A stretch of DNA of 37,585 bases from a bacterium (GCA_029560815.1 JAKQKF010000512.1:1-37585), one strand, 5' to 3'; counted from the first letter of the stretch, positions 1 through 9,399 are shown. The notes: generated by a model not told the origin, from the letters alone. Numbers and translations: made by a program.

Positions 1-3000
1 AATGACGGCTGGATGGATATTTTTATTTGCCACCGCAATTATGCCTATCTGGGCAAGACCCCCGCGGGGAGTGACAGCTTTGGCGTCGGACCGATCCCGA
101 CTCCGAACCAGCTGCTGATCAATGACGGGAGCGGCCATTTCGTCGATGAAACACAGGTTCGCGGGCTTTATGACGCCGGCAACGACGCCAATGGCGCCAC
201 CTTCGCCGATTTCGATAACGATGGCGACCTCGACCTTTTCGTCCCGCCCAAGGATATCACCGTCCGCAAGCTCAAGATTTATGAAAACGACGGCCGCGGC
301 TATTTCACCGATATCAGCACCCGGATCCGGATCGATCAGTGGGGCTTTTCTCCGATCCTGGGCGATTTCAATAATGACGGTTATCTCGATCTATTTGTCA
401 GCCGCTCCTATGGCACCTCCGCGATCTATCTCAACACGGGCGCCGGCAACTTTTCCCTGCAGGGCGTGGCCGGAGTGGAGACCGCGGCCTATGATCCGCG
501 CGGCGGCGGATTGGCGGATATCGAGGGCGATGGCGATCTCGATATCTACTATGTCGATGCCAACAAGGATATGCGGGCCAGGTACTCGAACCGCCTCTTC
601 CGCAACGATACCCCCCGCACAAATCACTGGCTCAAGGTCACCGGGCGCGGCCCCAAAGGCGATGCAGGCGGTTTCGGCACCAAAATCTGGCTTTTCGAGG
701 CCGGCGCCATGGACGATATGGAGAGGCTGGTCGGGTACCGTCAGGTGATGAATACCTATGGCTACCTCTGCCAGGATGATCCGGTGCAGCATTTCGGCCT
801 CGGCAGCCGCACCGCTGTTGATGTCAAGGTGCGCTTTCTCGATGGCACGGAGCTTAGTATGGCGGGCGTGGCCGCGGACCGCAAGATCATCTTCACAAGG
901 CCGCAGCAGATGACCCTCCACAGCGGCGACGGCCAGAACGGCAGCAGCGGCCAGGCACTGGCCCATCCCCTGCAGGTCAAGGTGACCGACAGCCAGGGAC
1001 GGCCTGTGCGCGGGGCCGCTGTTCACTGGACAGCCCTGAGCGGCGGCAGCACCTTTCAGCCCGGTGTTGTGACGCGCACCGGTGCGGACGGCATCGCCTC
1101 GGTGACCTGCATCCCGGGATCCGATGGGACTCAGCAGCAGGTGGAGGCCTTTTCTGCCGATTTTCCGGCCGCCGTCCTCTTCAATTTCACCAACACAACG
1201 CCGGTCCGGCTTTCACTTGACCGTATTTCGGGATCGGGGCAATCCGGACCGCCGGCGGCCGCGCTGCCTCAGCCCCTGGTGGCCAGAGTCCGCACGCCGG
1301 ACGGCGGCCCGGCGGCTCAACGGCAGGTGTTCTTCAAGGTTATCCTCGGTGGCGGCCAGGTCAACAGCGCCGATTCTGTCGCTGTGCTCAGTGACGCCGA
1401 CGGTATGGTCCGGGTCACCTGGCGCCTCGGCGCCGAGCCCGGAAGTGCCCAGCAGGTCAAGGCCTGGCTGGCTGATTCCCCGGAGTGGAGCCTCTATTTC
1501 GATGCGGTCACCTTCGGTCCGGCGGCGACCCTGCAGTGGCTCAGCGCCTACACTTTTTCCGGGACGGTGGGCAAGGTTTTGCCCGATTCGCTGGCGGCCA
1601 AAATAATCACCGGCGACGGGCAGCCGGTCGCGAACTATCCGGTCGATTTCAGCGTCACGGCGGGCGGGGGTTGGGTCAACGGCGCCCGGCAGATCCGCAT
1701 CCTGACCAACAGCCTCGGCATCGCCAGGTGCCAGTGGCGCCTGGGCAGCGGGGCGGGAGCCGCCAACCAGACCCTGGTTGTGACTGCGGGTCCGCTGGCT
1801 GATTCGCCCGTGACCATAACCGCCTCGGCTCTGGCCGGTGCGCCCTTCCGCCTGAGTCCGGTCTCTGGCGACGGTCAGGGCGCCGCTGTCAATGAACCCT
1901 TCGGCGCGCCTCTGGTGGTCGCCGTGAGCGACACCTTCGGCAACCCGGTCGCCGGACAGCCGGTGCTCTTTGATGTCATGCAGGGGGCCGCTTACATCAA
2001 CTATGCCGCGACGGCAACGGTCGCAAGCGGGGCCGATGGCCGCGCCCAGGCGCTGCTCAGGGCTGGCTCATCCCCCGGACCGGTTTCGGTGCGGGTGGCC
2101 GCGAGCTTGGGCGCCACTGCTCTGGCCGGCTCTCCCCTCCATTTCTCCGCAAGCGTGTCAGCTCTCTCTTTCGATCCGGCCAGGAGTTCGCTCTCGGCCA
2201 CCTCGCCGGTCGTCGCCAGCAACCGCGACCGGAGCATGATCACCGTCCGGCTGCGCGATGCCAACGGCCAGCCTGTGGCGGGTGTGCAGGTAACCCTGTT
2301 CGCGAGCGGGGCGAACACCACCCTGCACCAGCCGCCCGGACCCACCGACGCCCAGGGTGAAGCTGCCGGCACGCTCGTCTCCACGCGCACCGGAATCAAA
2401 AAGATCTGGGCCGTCTCCGAAGGCCGGACGGTCACTACCGACAGCGCCACCGCCATCTTCATCGCCGGTCCGGCAGCCCGTCTGGACAAGCTTTCCGGCG
2501 ATGACCAGACCGGATTAATTGGCAGTCCGCTGCCGCAGCCCCTCGTCGTCGCCCTGGCCGACTCATTCGAGAATCCCCTCACCGGCGCCGCGGTGACCGG
2601 CGTCATGTTGAAACCGGACGGAAGCAGCGTCGAGCTTGCCCCCCGCCTCACCGATGGCGAGGGGCGGGCGAGTTTTCAGCCCCTGTTCAGCCCGCTTCAG
2701 GGTCTTCACACCATCCGCCTGCGTCACGGCGCCCTGCCGGAGGTTACTTTTACCGCGCACGCTGCCATCCTTCAGCCCGCCAGCCTGCTCAAAGTAAGCG
2801 GAGATGATCAGGTCGCTCTGCCCGGGGGCATGCTCCTTCTGCCGCTGACCGTGCAGGTGCTGAGCGCCGGCAGCCAGCCCATTGCCAATGTCGCCGTCAC
2901 CTGGACTTTCGAGAGCGGGGCGGGCCTCTTTCCCGGAGGTGCAACCGCGGTAACCGGCAGCGATGGCAAGGCCTCCGTCACCGCCCGGCTGGGCGAGGAT

Positions 3001-4230
3001 TTTGGCACCTATTACATCACTGCCAGGGCAGCTGGGCTCGACCGTTCCGTCACCTTTACGGCGATGACGAGAACGGCGCGCATCAAAGCGCTTGAGACCA
3101 TCTCCGGAGACGGCCAGAGCGGCCGCGCCGGAGCTGCGCTGCCTCTGCCCCTCACTGTGCGGGTTCTCGATGAACTCGACTCCCCCGCATCCGGGGTCCC
3201 GGTGCAGTTTGAAGTCACCTCCGGCGGCGGCGTGGTGATCCCGAATACGGCCCGGATCAGCAGCGCCGACGGCACCGCCTCCGTCTCCTGGATCCTGGGA
3301 GAAAGCGGCACCCAGAGCGTGCGGGCCTGGCTGGCGGAGTCCCCGGCTCTGCAGCTTCAGTTCGGCGCAACTCTGGCCGCCAATCAGGCCCCGGCACTGG
3401 CCTGCCCGGCCGACACCACGATCGCCGAGGGTTCGGCGCTCTCCCTCTATGTGGCGGTCCATGATCCGGACGGCGATCCCGTCCGGCTGACCGCTCTGGA
3501 TCTGCCAGCCGGAGCGCTCCTTGACACCCTCACGGGAGTGTTCTCCTGGCATCCCGGCTATGACGCCGCCGGTCTCTACCGGGTCACTTTCGTCGCCTCC
3601 GACAGCTATGGCGCATCCGCCGCTCACTCCTGCCTGATCCGGGTGGCCGATGTCCGCCGTCCCTTGCAGGTGCTCAGCTTTGCGCCGGCCGATACCCTGG
3701 TGGTGATGGAGCTTTACACACTCTACACCTTCGAGGCTGTGGCCATCGATCCGGACGGCGATTCCCTGCGCTATCAGTGGGAGTTCAACGGCATGCCCGT
3801 CGGCAGCCAGCCCCGCCTCAAGGTGACGGCCAACCCCGCCTTCCCGGCGCACAGCCGTGTCTCGGTGCGGATTTACACCCTCCGCTCCAGCACGACCATC
3901 TCCTGGACCCTCGATATCCAGACCGGGGTGGAGATCGCGGAGAGCGGCCCCGATGCCTTTATTCTGGGGCAGAACTATCCCAATCCTTTCAATCCGACCA
4001 CCCACATCTCCTTCCGGGCCGGCCGGACCGCGGAGGTCTCCGTCGTCATCTACAACGCCTCGGGCCAGCTTGTGCGCCGCCTCCATGACGGCCTCACCGC
4101 CGCCGGCTGGCATCAGGCTGTCTGGGACGCCCGCGATGAGGCCGGCCAGCCGGTGCCCTCCGGCACCTACTACTACCGCATGAGCAGCGGCCCCTTCCAG
4201 CAGATAAAAAAGCTTTTATTGTTAAAATAA
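1..4230 (+). CDS. Giant secreted protein: FG-GAP/VCBS, ASPIC/UnbV, Ig-like repeats and C-terminal sorting domain (5' partial)
   Basis: The reading frame is open at base 1 (codons N-D-G-W precede the first ATG at 13), so the gene starts upstream; 1409 residues are visible. In order: calcium-binding-type FG-GAP/VCBS repeats with DxDxDGxxD loops (nt 1-590, e.g. DFDNDGDLDLF); an ASPIC/UnbV domain (about 590-895); eight Ig-like Big-1/invasin-type repeats of about 100 residues (905-3370), six carrying an SG[DS][GD]Q motif; a cadherin/putative-Ig domain (about 3380-3650) and a second, PKD-like segment; and a FlgD-like/T9SS type A sorting domain with NYPNPFNPTT (about 3965-4230). Such proteins are exported and held on or released from the cell surface; adhesion is a likely role but not shown. 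No secretion machinery lies nearby. The signal peptide must be upstream of the window. Confidence 0.88.
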   Translation, partial: NDGWMDIFICHRNYAYLGKTPAGSDSFGVGPIPTPNQLLINDGSGHFVDETQVRGLYDAGNDANGATFADFDNDGDLDLFVPPKDITVRKLKIYENDGRGYFTDISTRIRIDQWGFSPILGDFNNDGYLDLFVSRSYGTSAIYLNTGAGNFSLQGVAGVETAAYDPRGGGLADIEGDGDLDIYYVDANKDMRARYSNRLFRNDTPRTNHWLKVTGRGPKGDAGGFGTKIWLFEAGAMDDMERLVGYRQVMNTYGYLCQDDPVQHFGLGSRTAVDVKVRFLDGTELSMAGVAADRKIIFTRPQQMTLHSGDGQNGSSGQALAHPLQVKVTDSQGRPVRGAAVHWTALSGGSTFQPGVVTRTGADGIASVTCIPGSDGTQQQVEAFSADFPAAVLFNFTNTTPVRLSLDRISGSGQSGPPAAALPQPLVARVRTPDGGPAAQRQVFFKVILGGGQVNSADSVAVLSDADGMVRVTWRLGAEPGSAQQVKAWLADSPEWSLYFDAVTFGPAATLQWLSAYTFSGTVGKVLPDSLAAKIITGDGQPVANYPVDFSVTAGGGWVNGARQIRILTNSLGIARCQWRLGSGAGAANQTLVVTAGPLADSPVTITASALAGAPFRLSPVSGDGQGAAVNEPFGAPLVVAVSDTFGNPVAGQPVLFDVMQGAAYINYAATATVASGADGRAQALLRAGSSPGPVSVRVAASLGATALAGSPLHFSASVSALSFDPARSSLSATSPVVASNRDRSMITVRLRDANGQPVAGVQVTLFASGANTTLHQPPGPTDAQGEAAGTLVSTRTGIKKIWAVSEGRTVTTDSATAIFIAGPAARLDKLSGDDQTGLIGSPLPQPLVVALADSFENPLTGAAVTGVMLKPDGSSVELAPRLTDGEGRASFQPLFSPLQGLHTIRLRHGALPEVTFTAHAAILQPASLLKVSGDDQVALPGGMLLLPLTVQVLSAGSQPIANVAVTWTFESGAGLFPGGATAVTGSDGKASVTARLGEDFGTYYITARAAGLDRSVTFTAMTRTARIKALETISGDGQSGRAGAALPLPLTVRVLDELDSPASGVPVQFEVTSGGGVVIPNTARISSADGTASVSWILGESGTQSVRAWLAESPALQLQFGATLAANQAPALACPADTTIAEGSALSLYVAVHDPDGDPVRLTALDLPAGALLDTLTGVFSWHPGYDAAGLYRVTFVASDSYGASAAHSCLIRVADVRRPLQVLSFAPADTLVVMELYTLYTFEAVAIDPDGDSLRYQWEFNGMPVGSQPRLKVTANPAFPAHSRVSVRIYTLRSSTTISWTLDIQTGVEIAESGPDAFILGQNYPNPFNPTTHISFRAGRTAEVSVVIYNASGQLVRRLHDGLTAAGWHQAVWDARDEAGQPVPSGTYYYRMSSGPFQQIKKLLLLK

Positions 4231-4233
4231 AAG
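4213..4233 (+). repeat. AT-rich inverted repeat across the stop codon
   Basis: CTTTTATT (4213-4220) pairs with AATAAAAG (4226-4233) across a 5-nt loop and includes the TAA stop of the giant protein. It has 8 perfect pairs but only one G-C, and no following T-run, so it is a poor intrinsic terminator; it could protect the mRNA end. Confidence 0.35.
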
Positions 4234-4257
4234 TATTAACTTTCTCCATCGCTCCGG

Positions 4258-4288
4258 GGCCGGCCGTCAAGACCGGTCCCGGCCGGCC
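4258..4288. repeat. GC-rich palindromic repeat in the 88-nt gap before the UbiA gene
   Basis: The self-complementary 8-mer GGCCGGCC occurs at 4258-4265 and again at 4281-4288; the spacer contains another palindrome, GACCGGTC (4271-4278). The arms can form a very stable hairpin 30 nt before the next start codon. There is no U-tract. It may act as an mRNA processing or attenuation element; function is inferred only from shape. Confidence 0.35.
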
Positions 4289-4318
4289 GGACCGCGCTCG
4301 GGATGGGATGGAGGAGGT

Positions 4319-5188
4319 ATGCTGCAGGGTATCTGGGTTTCGCTGCGCCCCAAACAGTGGCTGAAGAATGTCATCGTCTTCGCCGGCCTCTTTTTTGCCG
4401 AAGATTTTCTCGTTCTCAGCAAAATACTCGATACCGTCGCCGCTTTCATCCTCTTCTGCCTGGTATCGAGCAGCGGTTATCTCGTCAACGACGTGATCGA
4501 CCGCAGCAAGGATGCCCTTCATCCCCGCAAACGGCTGCGTCCCATCGCCGCCGGTGTGGTCGCGCCCGGCGCGGCTGTCACCCTGGCGGTGACGCTGATG
4601 GCCGTGGGGCTGGCCGGGGCCTGGCTCCTCAACCACGAATTCGCCCTGATCCTGGCCGTCTATCTGGCCTTTACCCTCTCCTATTCGCTCTTTCTCAAGC
4701 GCGTGATCATTCTGGATGTGCTGATCATCGCCTCGGGGTTCGTGCTGCGCGCCATTGGTGGAACCGTCGCAGCCCGGGAGAGCGTCTCATCCTGGCTGAT
4801 CATTTGCACGATCTTCCTCTCCCTCTTTCTCGCCCTGACCAAACGCCGCAGCGAGGTGAAAACGCTGGGCGCCTCAGCGGCGCAGGTGCGCTCGACCCTG
4901 GCCCTCTACAGCGTCGATCTGCTCGATCAGATGATCAATATCGTCACCGCGGCATGCCTGATGGCCTACGCCCTCTACACCCTCGATGCGAGTACCGTCG
5001 ATAAATTCGCCACCCGCAATCTGGCCTTCACGCTTCCGTTCGTTATCTATGGCCTGTTCCGGTACCTCTACCTGGTTCTGCATCTCAATATCGGGGAGAC
5101 CCCCGAGGCGGTTTTGACGCATGACCGGCCAATCCTGATCTGTATCCTCGCCTATATTCTGACGGTGGCCTCGATCCTCTATTTCTGA
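4319..5188 (+). CDS. Decaprenyl-phosphate phosphoribosyltransferase-like UbiA-family membrane protein
   Basis: A 289-aa multi-pass membrane prenyltransferase-fold protein. The first Asp-rich motif NDVIDRSKD (N57, D58, D61, D65), followed by HPRKRLRPIAAG, and the second region with D-x6-GF and LRAIGG match the Rv3806c-like branch of UbiA, which moves 5-phosphoribose from PRPP to a polyprenyl phosphate at the inner membrane. In actinobacteria the product feeds arabinan synthesis; here the use of polyprenyl-phosphoribose is unknown. Start choice is odd: the Shine-Dalgarno GGAGGT (4313-4318) touches the ATG with no spacer, so initiation may really occur at a nearby downstream codon. It follows the giant secreted gene on the same strand and precedes a TPR lipoprotein gene with a 66-nt gap. 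Family assignment is firm; the exact substrate is less so. Confidence 0.82.
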   Translation: MLQGIWVSLRPKQWLKNVIVFAGLFFAEDFLVLSKILDTVAAFILFCLVSSSGYLVNDVIDRSKDALHPRKRLRPIAAGVVAPGAAVTLAVTLMAVGLAGAWLLNHEFALILAVYLAFTLSYSLFLKRVIILDVLIIASGFVLRAIGGTVAARESVSSWLIICTIFLSLFLALTKRRSEVKTLGASAAQVRSTLALYSVDLLDQMINIVTAACLMAYALYTLDASTVDKFATRNLAFTLPFVIYGLFRYLYLVLHLNIGETPEAVLTHDRPILICILAYILTVASILYF

Positions 5189-5254
5189 TTGATTTTCTCT
5201 TTCCGTTCGGCTCCGCCGGTGTTCACTGCTCTCTCCCTGACAGGAGGCATCCCT

Positions 5255-7492
5255 ATGCATTCGACCCGGAACACACTGCTGCTGCTCCTTGCGCTCTCTT
5301 TTCTTATATCCGGCTGCTCAGGCAGCCGCAAGCAAGATGAAGAGGTGGATGCCTTTCTGCGCAGTTCCGCCTCCTTCTATATCAAAAAGGGTTCGGACGC
5401 CGTCGATGCGGGGCGTTATAGCGAGGCGGTCCCCCTATTCCGCCAGGCCGTTGCGCTCACCCCCTATGATCCGGTCGCGCACAACGACCTCGGCGTCGCC
5501 TTTTATCATCTCGGGCAGCTTGATTCGGCGCTCGCCTATTATCAGGCGGCCATCCGGCTGCGGCCCGATTACCTCCGGGCGATCAGCAATCTCTCCAAGA
5601 CTTATGCCGATCTGGGCGACAAGAACTATGCCCTCGCCGCGGCCGAGCGCATCATCGAACTTGCTCCTTCCTCCACCGTGGGTTATCTGCTCCAGGCTGA
5701 GATCTACGAGAAGCATGAGCAGTACGATGAGGCGATCCAGGCCACCCTTACCGCGCTCGCCCTCGATTCCACCCAGAAGGATCTGCTCAACAACCTGGGC
5801 GTCATCTATTTCCGCAGCGGCCGTCTCGGTCAGGCCATCAGCTGCTACGAGCAGGTGCTCGGCCAGGATTCCACCTACGCAGTCGCCTATTTCAATCTCG
5901 GCAACGTCCTGGCGCGCAAATGCCTGCTCGAGGAGGCCCAGTACAACTACAAGCGGGCCCTCCATTTCAAACCGGATATGACCTCCGCCGCCAACAATCA
6001 TGGACTGGTCCACCTCTTCATGGGCCGTCTGGAGGAGGCGAGGAGCGATTTCCGCCGCGCGCTGACCGCCGATTCCACCGCGCCCGCCGCGCTCTACAAT
6101 CTTTCGATCGTCCAGATGAGGCTCGACTCGCTGGATCGGGCGCTCGCCTCGATCGAGCGGGCGATCACCCTCAAACCCGCCGTCGCCAACTTTTTTCTGC
6201 AGGAGGGTAATATTCTCCAGCGCCTTGGGCGCGCGGAGGAGGCCCTTGCGGCCATGCAAAAGGCGGTCGCGCTCGATTCCACCCTCTCCGCCGGCTATAA
6301 CAGCCTCGGCAACCTGATGGTTTCAGAACATCCCGATTTGGCCACCGAGGCCTACGAAAAAGCCGTGGCCAACTATGACGAGTATATGCAGAGGCGGTAC
6401 GGCCGCTCCACCCAGGTTGTGGAAAAGGGCTATTTTGACCTGTTGGCCACCTGCAAGGAGCGCACGCAGATCCGCACCGATCATGCGCTGATCTACACCA
6501 ATCTGGGCGAATCCTATCTCCGGCTTGGCAATTACGAGCAGGCGGGAAAGGCCTTCAGAAAAGCCCACGAACTGCAGCCCGATCTCTGGCAGCCCGCGGA
6601 GAATCTGGCCGTGATGCTGATTTCGCAAAAGAGGGAGGGGGAGGCCCGCGCCTGGCTGGCAACGGGGCGGCTCACCCGCGCCCGCGCGGCCCTGCTCGCC
6701 GATTCTCTCGAGGCCGCGGAAAAAATGCTTCGTGAAGCGGCGCAGCTGCAGCCCGGAATGCAGGGCAGCCATGAGCTGCTCGCCCGCCTGCACGAACGCC
6801 GGGGCGACGCCGGAAAGGCGGAGAACAGCTTTAAAAGCGGGGTCAAACTCTATCCAGGTGATGCGGCCATCCGCCAGGCCTATGGCCGTTTTCTCAGCCG
6901 GCAGGGACGATTCAGCGAGGCGAAGGCGCAGCTGCTGGAGGCCATCGCCCTCGATCCGAAACGCGATGAGGCCCATTACCAGCTCGCAACCATCTACCGC
7001 ACCCTCGGCGAGACGCAAAGGGCCGACCAGGAGGTCGCCCGCAGCCACCACATCCTCGGAGAGGACTACGAGGAGGCGGGTTTTTTCGACCGCGCCATGG
7101 AGGAATACCAGCTTGCTGCGGCGGCTGACCCCGACCGGATGGAGTATGTTGCCAGCCAGGGGATCATCTATTTGAAAAGGGGTCTTTATAAGGACGCCGA
7201 GAACCTCTTCACCCGTGCCCTGGAAAAAGAGGAGAAAAATGCCCTGTCCCTGTATGGTATGGGAGTGCTCAATGGCGAGCGCAAGGAGCACAAAAAGGCG
7301 GTGGAGTGGCTTCAGTCCGCGATTGCTGTCCAGCCGGACAACGGCCAGTTTCATCAGGCCCTGGCCGTCAACTATTGGTTCCTTGGCCAGCCTGACTCCG
7401 CCCGCGCTGCGGCCTTGACCGCCCAGAAGCTGGGCGTCACTCTGCACCAGAATTTTCTCAAGGCGATCGATCTGCCGGCGCCTTTGCGCTGA
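5255..7492 (+). CDS. TPR-repeat lipoprotein
   Basis: A 745-aa protein starting at ATG 5255, chosen because AGGAGG (5242-5247) lies 7 nt upstream and because the start gives a lipoprotein signal: MHSTRN, a Leu-rich core, then the lipobox ISGC with the lipidated Cys at about residue 21. An in-frame TTG at 5189 would add 22 unlikely residues. Nearly all the rest is tandem tetratricopeptide repeats (at least a dozen, with the usual A-x-Y-N-L-G and A-L-x-L-x-P/D-S positions), a scaffold for protein-protein contacts. It is probably anchored to a membrane facing the periplasm. Partner unknown. It is co-directional with the UbiA-family gene upstream and converges with the transaldolase gene downstream. 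Confidence 0.85.
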   Translation: MHSTRNTLLLLLALSFLISGCSGSRKQDEEVDAFLRSSASFYIKKGSDAVDAGRYSEAVPLFRQAVALTPYDPVAHNDLGVAFYHLGQLDSALAYYQAAIRLRPDYLRAISNLSKTYADLGDKNYALAAAERIIELAPSSTVGYLLQAEIYEKHEQYDEAIQATLTALALDSTQKDLLNNLGVIYFRSGRLGQAISCYEQVLGQDSTYAVAYFNLGNVLARKCLLEEAQYNYKRALHFKPDMTSAANNHGLVHLFMGRLEEARSDFRRALTADSTAPAALYNLSIVQMRLDSLDRALASIERAITLKPAVANFFLQEGNILQRLGRAEEALAAMQKAVALDSTLSAGYNSLGNLMVSEHPDLATEAYEKAVANYDEYMQRRYGRSTQVVEKGYFDLLATCKERTQIRTDHALIYTNLGESYLRLGNYEQAGKAFRKAHELQPDLWQPAENLAVMLISQKREGEARAWLATGRLTRARAALLADSLEAAEKMLREAAQLQPGMQGSHELLARLHERRGDAGKAENSFKSGVKLYPGDAAIRQAYGRFLSRQGRFSEAKAQLLEAIALDPKRDEAHYQLATIYRTLGETQRADQEVARSHHILGEDYEEAGFFDRAMEEYQLAAAADPDRMEYVASQGIIYLKRGLYKDAENLFTRALEKEEKNALSLYGMGVLNGERKEHKKAVEWLQSAIAVQPDNGQFHQALAVNYWFLGQPDSARAAALTAQKLGVTLHQNFLKAIDLPAPLR

Positions 7493-7541
7493 GATGAATC
7501 GGGGATTGCGAGGTCAGACCGGGCGCGGTTCGGGAACAGAG

Positions 7542-8645
7542 TCAGGAGGGTAGGGAGGGACGGACTCTCTTCTGCTTCTCTGAAACGCTCGCCAGCATCG
7601 AGGCGAATGACCTGGCGAAGGAGGCCACACCCTCTTTCTGGAGTTCCTCGGTCACCGCATCCAGACTGATCCCCATCTCTGCCAGCGCGGAAAGGGCGGC
7701 GGCGGTGACGGCGGGATGGGCGGGCAGGGCGGCTGCCGTGCGGCCGTGGTCGAGCCACGCCTGCAGTGTTGCCGGCGGGGCCGTATTGACCGTGCCCGCG
7801 CCGATCAGATCGTCGACATAGAGGGTGTCCGAATAGCGGGGATCTTTGGTGCCGGTGCTGGCCCACAACAGCCGCTGCATGCGGGCGCCCTTTTCCGCCA
7901 GCCGCAGCCAGCGGGGGGAGTTGTGCAGCGCGAGGTAGAGTTCATAGGTGGCGGCGGCATTGGCGAGGGCCATTTTACCCTGCAGCTGCGGGAAACCGCG
8001 GGAGGCGAGCAGCGGATCGAGTTTGGTGTCGAGCCGGCTGACGAAGAAGGAGGCCACGGAGGCGAGGCCGCGCAGGGATTTGCCCTGCTCGAGCAGGAGT
8101 TCCAACCCCGTGAACCAAGCCTCGGCGACCTGATGGTAATGGCGGCTGTTGAAGATGAGGGTTGCATTGACCGATAGGCCCGCCGCAACCACCCGGGGGA
8201 TGGCGATGATGCCCGCTGGTGTGGCCGGGATTTTGATCATCAGATTGGGCCGGTCCACGGCCGCGGCCAGCCGTTTGGCCTCAAGGAGGCTCTTCTCCGC
8301 CTCATGGGCGAGTTCGGGGCTCACTTCGAGGCTGACATAGCCGTCCTCGCCCCCGCTGGACTCATGGAGCGGGCGGAAAGCATCGGCGGCGGCGCGGATA
8401 TCAGCGATTGCCAGGGTTTCGTAGAGCGGTTCGGCGGCGAGTTCACGGGTCGAGAGGGCAGCGATCTCGGCGTCGTAGGCGCTCCCCTCGCTGATCGCTT
8501 TCTGAAAGATGGCGGGATTCGAAGTCAGCCCGCGCACACCCTGATTGATCAGCCCGGTCAGCCGGCCTCCGGCGATGAATTCACGCTCGATATAGTCGAT
8601 CCAGATTGATTGGCCGCGCGCCAGAAGCTCTTCCATTTTTTTCAT
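7542..8645 (-). CDS. tal: Transaldolase
   Basis: A 367-aa transaldolase of the longer TalA-like/actinobacterial-type subfamily. It transfers a dihydroxyacetone unit between sugar phosphates (sedoheptulose-7-P + glyceraldehyde-3-P to erythrose-4-P + fructose-6-P) in the cytosolic non-oxidative pentose phosphate pathway. Visible motifs are TSNPAIF (residues 41-47) and MIKIPAT (136-142), with K138 the expected Schiff-base lysine. The start follows a GGAGAGAG ribosome site on the minus strand. It lies 37 nt after the PAP2 phosphatase gene, so it is probably the last gene of an idi-PAP2-tal transcript. No terminator-like hairpin is visible in the 49-nt convergent gap to the TPR gene. Confidence 0.93.
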   Translation of the reverse strand: MKKMEELLARGQSIWIDYIEREFIAGGRLTGLINQGVRGLTSNPAIFQKAISEGSAYDAEIAALSTRELAAEPLYETLAIADIRAAADAFRPLHESSGGEDGYVSLEVSPELAHEAEKSLLEAKRLAAAVDRPNLMIKIPATPAGIIAIPRVVAAGLSVNATLIFNSRHYHQVAEAWFTGLELLLEQGKSLRGLASVASFFVSRLDTKLDPLLASRGFPQLQGKMALANAAATYELYLALHNSPRWLRLAEKGARMQRLLWASTGTKDPRYSDTLYVDDLIGAGTVNTAPPATLQAWLDHGRTAAALPAHPAVTAAALSALAEMGISLDAVTEELQKEGVASFARSFASMLASVSEKQKRVRPSLPS

Positions 8646-8682
8646 GTTCTCTCTCCGCTTGCAGTTAGGGGGATATGCTCTT

Positions 8683-9399
8683 CTAAAAGATCAAGATCAG
8701 ATCGAATTGCCAGCGCATAGCGGCCGGACTTGACCGGCCGCTGGTGCGCTCCAGCTGCCCGAATCCGTCCCCGATGAGCCCACCGAGCAGGGCGCCGGCC
8801 AGGACATCCGAGAACCAGTGGCGCTGATGCTGCAGCCGCGAAGCTCCGGCAATGAGGGCCGCGGCGGCGGCGGGCAGTCCGGCGGCTGCCCCGTAGCGCC
8901 GGTTGAGATGGGCCGCGACGCAGGCCGAAGCCGAGGTATGGCCGGAGGGAAACGAGTCGCGGCCGCTTCCGTCCGGCCGCAGGCGGCGGGTGACCAGCTT
9001 GAGTGCTGCGGTGGCGGCCATGTTGACGGCATAGCTCTCGGAAAAGGTCTGCCAGTTGTCGAGCCGCTCGCTCCGGCTTGTGGGCCAGCCGCCCAGGCCG
9101 TCCGTCAGGATGAAGAGGCTCCCGGCCGCATAGTTGGTCCCGAAGCCGTAATATTTGCCGAATCGGGCCAGCGCATCGGGCAGGAGTTTTGGCTCCGCCA
9201 TCCGGATGTCACGGTCCCAGGCGCTCAGCCCGGCGATCGCCCCGGCTGCGAAGAGCAGGTGGGGATTATTCAGGCCTGCAGCACTCCCCCGCCAGAGATG
9301 ATCGGGCCAGCTGCTTCCCCACTCCGCGGCGTGCAGCGCTGCGGCGAGCAGGAGAGTGAGGCAGAGTATTCGCAAAGGGGAGGAGCGGCACATGGTCAT
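8683..9399 (-). CDS. PAP2-family phosphatase
   Basis: A 238-aa type 2 phosphatidic-acid-phosphatase-family protein with an N-terminal hydrophobic signal/anchor (residues about 10-25). The phosphatase signature is complete: C1 from K134 to R-P at 141-142, C2 PSGHT at 151-155, and C3 S187-R188 with H194 and D198. These enzymes hydrolyse lipid phosphates or pyrophosphates on the outer face of the membrane; undecaprenyl pyrophosphate, phosphatidylglycerophosphate and phosphatidic acid are all possible. The ATG overlaps the stop of the IPP isomerase gene (ATGA), so the two are translationally coupled; this makes a polyprenyl pyrophosphate substrate attractive, but that is inference. A second ATG two codons later could also serve as start. 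Confidence 0.87.
   Translation of the reverse strand: MTMCRSSPLRILCLTLLLAAALHAAEWGSSWPDHLWRGSAAGLNNPHLLFAAGAIAGLSAWDRDIRMAEPKLLPDALARFGKYYGFGTNYAAGSLFILTDGLGGWPTSRSERLDNWQTFSESYAVNMAATAALKLVTRRLRPDGSGRDSFPSGHTSASACVAAHLNRRYGAAAGLPAAAAALIAGASRLQHQRHWFSDVLAGALLGGLIGDGFGQLERTSGRSSPAAMRWQFDLILIF

Noticed and set aside
2563..4113. A 516-codon open frame antisense to the giant Ig-repeat gene
   Set aside because: Repeats in it mirror the sense-strand Ig repeats; no independent signal.
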